16,507 nucleotides of DNA from Thermodesulfobacteriota bacterium (GTDB taxonomy: Bacteria > Desulfobacterota > S145-22), in the NCBI GenBank assembly GCA_024763435.1, contig JANTFN010000011.1:1-16507 (forward strand). The letters are read 5' to 3'. Position numbers and translations under genes: made by a program. Within the stretch, counting starts at the first letter, position 1. Each line of letters starts with the position of its first letter. The notes beneath the pieces are model-generated. The model was not told the origin of the DNA and did not search any database. It saw only the letters and a list, made by a program, of their open reading frames with translations. Shown in pieces: positions 16,063 to 16,507 of the stretch.

Positions 16063-16119
16063 GAAAAATTTTCGCATTATAAAGTAAGTTTTTTCATTAT
16101 GCGAAAAATTTTCGCATAA
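16063..16119. promoter_or_regulatory. Perfect palindrome and partial copy, likely operator
   Basis: Arms TTATGCGAAAA and TTTTCGCATAA flank a single A at 16097-16119, a perfect 11-bp inverted repeat. A partial copy, GAAAAATTTTCGCAT, lies at 16063-16077, in the same orientation and 40 bp (about four turns) upstream. Palindromes of this size in a divergent intergenic region usually bind a dimeric helix-turn-helix regulator. It is not followed by a T-run and no gene ends here, so I do not read it as a terminator. The regulator is not encoded in the window. Confidence 0.6.
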
Positions 16120-16149
16120 ACTGAATGCCGCCGAAATTATTATCGAATC

Positions 16150-16177
16150 TTGATGTTATAACTTATTAAAATAATAC
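16150..16177 (+). promoter_or_regulatory. Candidate promoter of the SagB-type gene
   Basis: TTGATG (16150-16155) and TAATAC (16172-16177) are 16 bp apart, inside very AT-rich DNA (10 G/C in the 60 bases 16141-16200). Transcription would begin near 16184, about 66 nt before the ATG. The palindrome lies some 30 bp upstream of the -35 box. AT-rich DNA gives many chance hexamers, and a second -10-like TATTAT stands near 16215, so confidence is limited. Confidence 0.4.
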
Positions 16178-16249
16178 GCTATTTTTTATTATTTAAAATG
16201 GCATGTTTATTGCTTATTATAAGGCAAGGCAAGATAAGAGGGGAGAACG

Positions 16250-16507
16250 ATGCAGGGAGCAGGAACAACATTTCAGGAGCAAACGAAATACACTCCGGAA
16301 AAAATAAAGGGGCGTACCCTGGACTGGGACAGCAAGCCGCCTGTTTTTAAACGCTATGAAGCGGCCGGGCGGATAGAGCTCCCTACACCCCGCCTCGAAA
16401 ACGGGGTGCCTGTATGGCGTGCTCTTCAGACCCGGCGTTCCATCCGGTCCTTTCAGAACAGCGCCATCAGCATGGAAACCCTTGCGGTCCTGCTGTGGGC
16501 ATCTCAG
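16250..16507 (+). CDS. SagB-type dehydrogenase, nitroreductase family (3' truncated by window edge)
   Basis: The first 86 residues of a flavoprotein of the nitroreductase superfamily, SagB/ThcOx type. The N-terminal pattern of this group is visible: a TKY segment (residues 12-14), LDWDSKPPVFKRY (about 24-36) and a following IELP (about 43-46). RRSIRSF (about 65-71) matches the FMN phosphate-binding segment at the start of the nitroreductase fold, and LAVLLWASQ continues into the core. SagB-type enzymes oxidise azolines to azoles in some RiPP pathways, but many family members stand outside such clusters. The ATG at 16250 is preceded by GGGGAG at a spacing of 4 nt. The gene is divergent from the large operon and shares its 381-bp intergenic region. 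The rest of the gene is off the right edge, so catalytic completeness cannot be judged. Confidence 0.85.
   Translation, partial: MQGAGTTFQEQTKYTPEKIKGRTLDWDSKPPVFKRYEAAGRIELPTPRLENGVPVWRALQTRRSIRSFQNSAISMETLAVLLWASQ

Noticed and set aside
16097..16119. The palindrome as a transcription terminator
   Set aside because: No gene ends nearby on either strand, the stem is AT-rich at its centre with no room for a loop, and there is no T-run after it. An operator is more likely.

Overview
The window looks like chromosomal DNA of a mid-GC Gram-negative bacterium, most plausibly a member of the former Deltaproteobacteria (Desulfobacterota). This rests on three things: a branched-chain amino acid type ABC ATPase followed by an AMP-forming acyl-CoA ligase, the liking for very large exported TPR/discoidin/PKD-like proteins, and the overall base composition. 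The taxonomic guess is an inference of low confidence.

Layout. (1) Positions 1-2043, plus strand: the 3' end of a LivF-like ABC ATPase gene, then an acyl-CoA synthetase gene with a clear ribosome binding site. They look like the tail of one uptake-and-activation operon. (2) Positions 2044-2085: a small hairpin with T-runs on both sides, at a convergent junction. (3) Positions 2082-15868, minus strand: six tightly spaced genes that read as one operon from a strong sigma70-type promoter at 15932-15960. In transcription order they are a five-TM membrane protein with a PQQ-like beta-propeller (826 aa), a small one-TM protein (101 aa), a giant exported modular protein (3124 aa), a second small one-TM protein paralogous to the first (100 aa), a polytopic membrane protein (161 aa) and a membrane-anchored TPR protein (232 aa). 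(4) Positions 15869-16249: an AT-rich divergent intergenic region with a pair of 21-bp-spaced direct repeats, a perfect palindrome and promoter-like hexamers. (5) Positions 16250-16507, plus strand: the 5' end of a SagB-type nitroreductase-family gene, cut by the window edge.

The six-gene operon is the notable part. All its products appear membrane-bound or exported, none is a recognisable enzyme of metabolism, and the giant protein joins an alpha-helical head, a membrane hairpin, several Ig/PKD-like beta-sandwich domains, a long Lys-rich TPR array with an internal tandem duplication, two discoidin-like domains and further beta domains. I read it as an envelope-associated assembly built around one giant protein. 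I do not recognise it as any named system, and its function is open.
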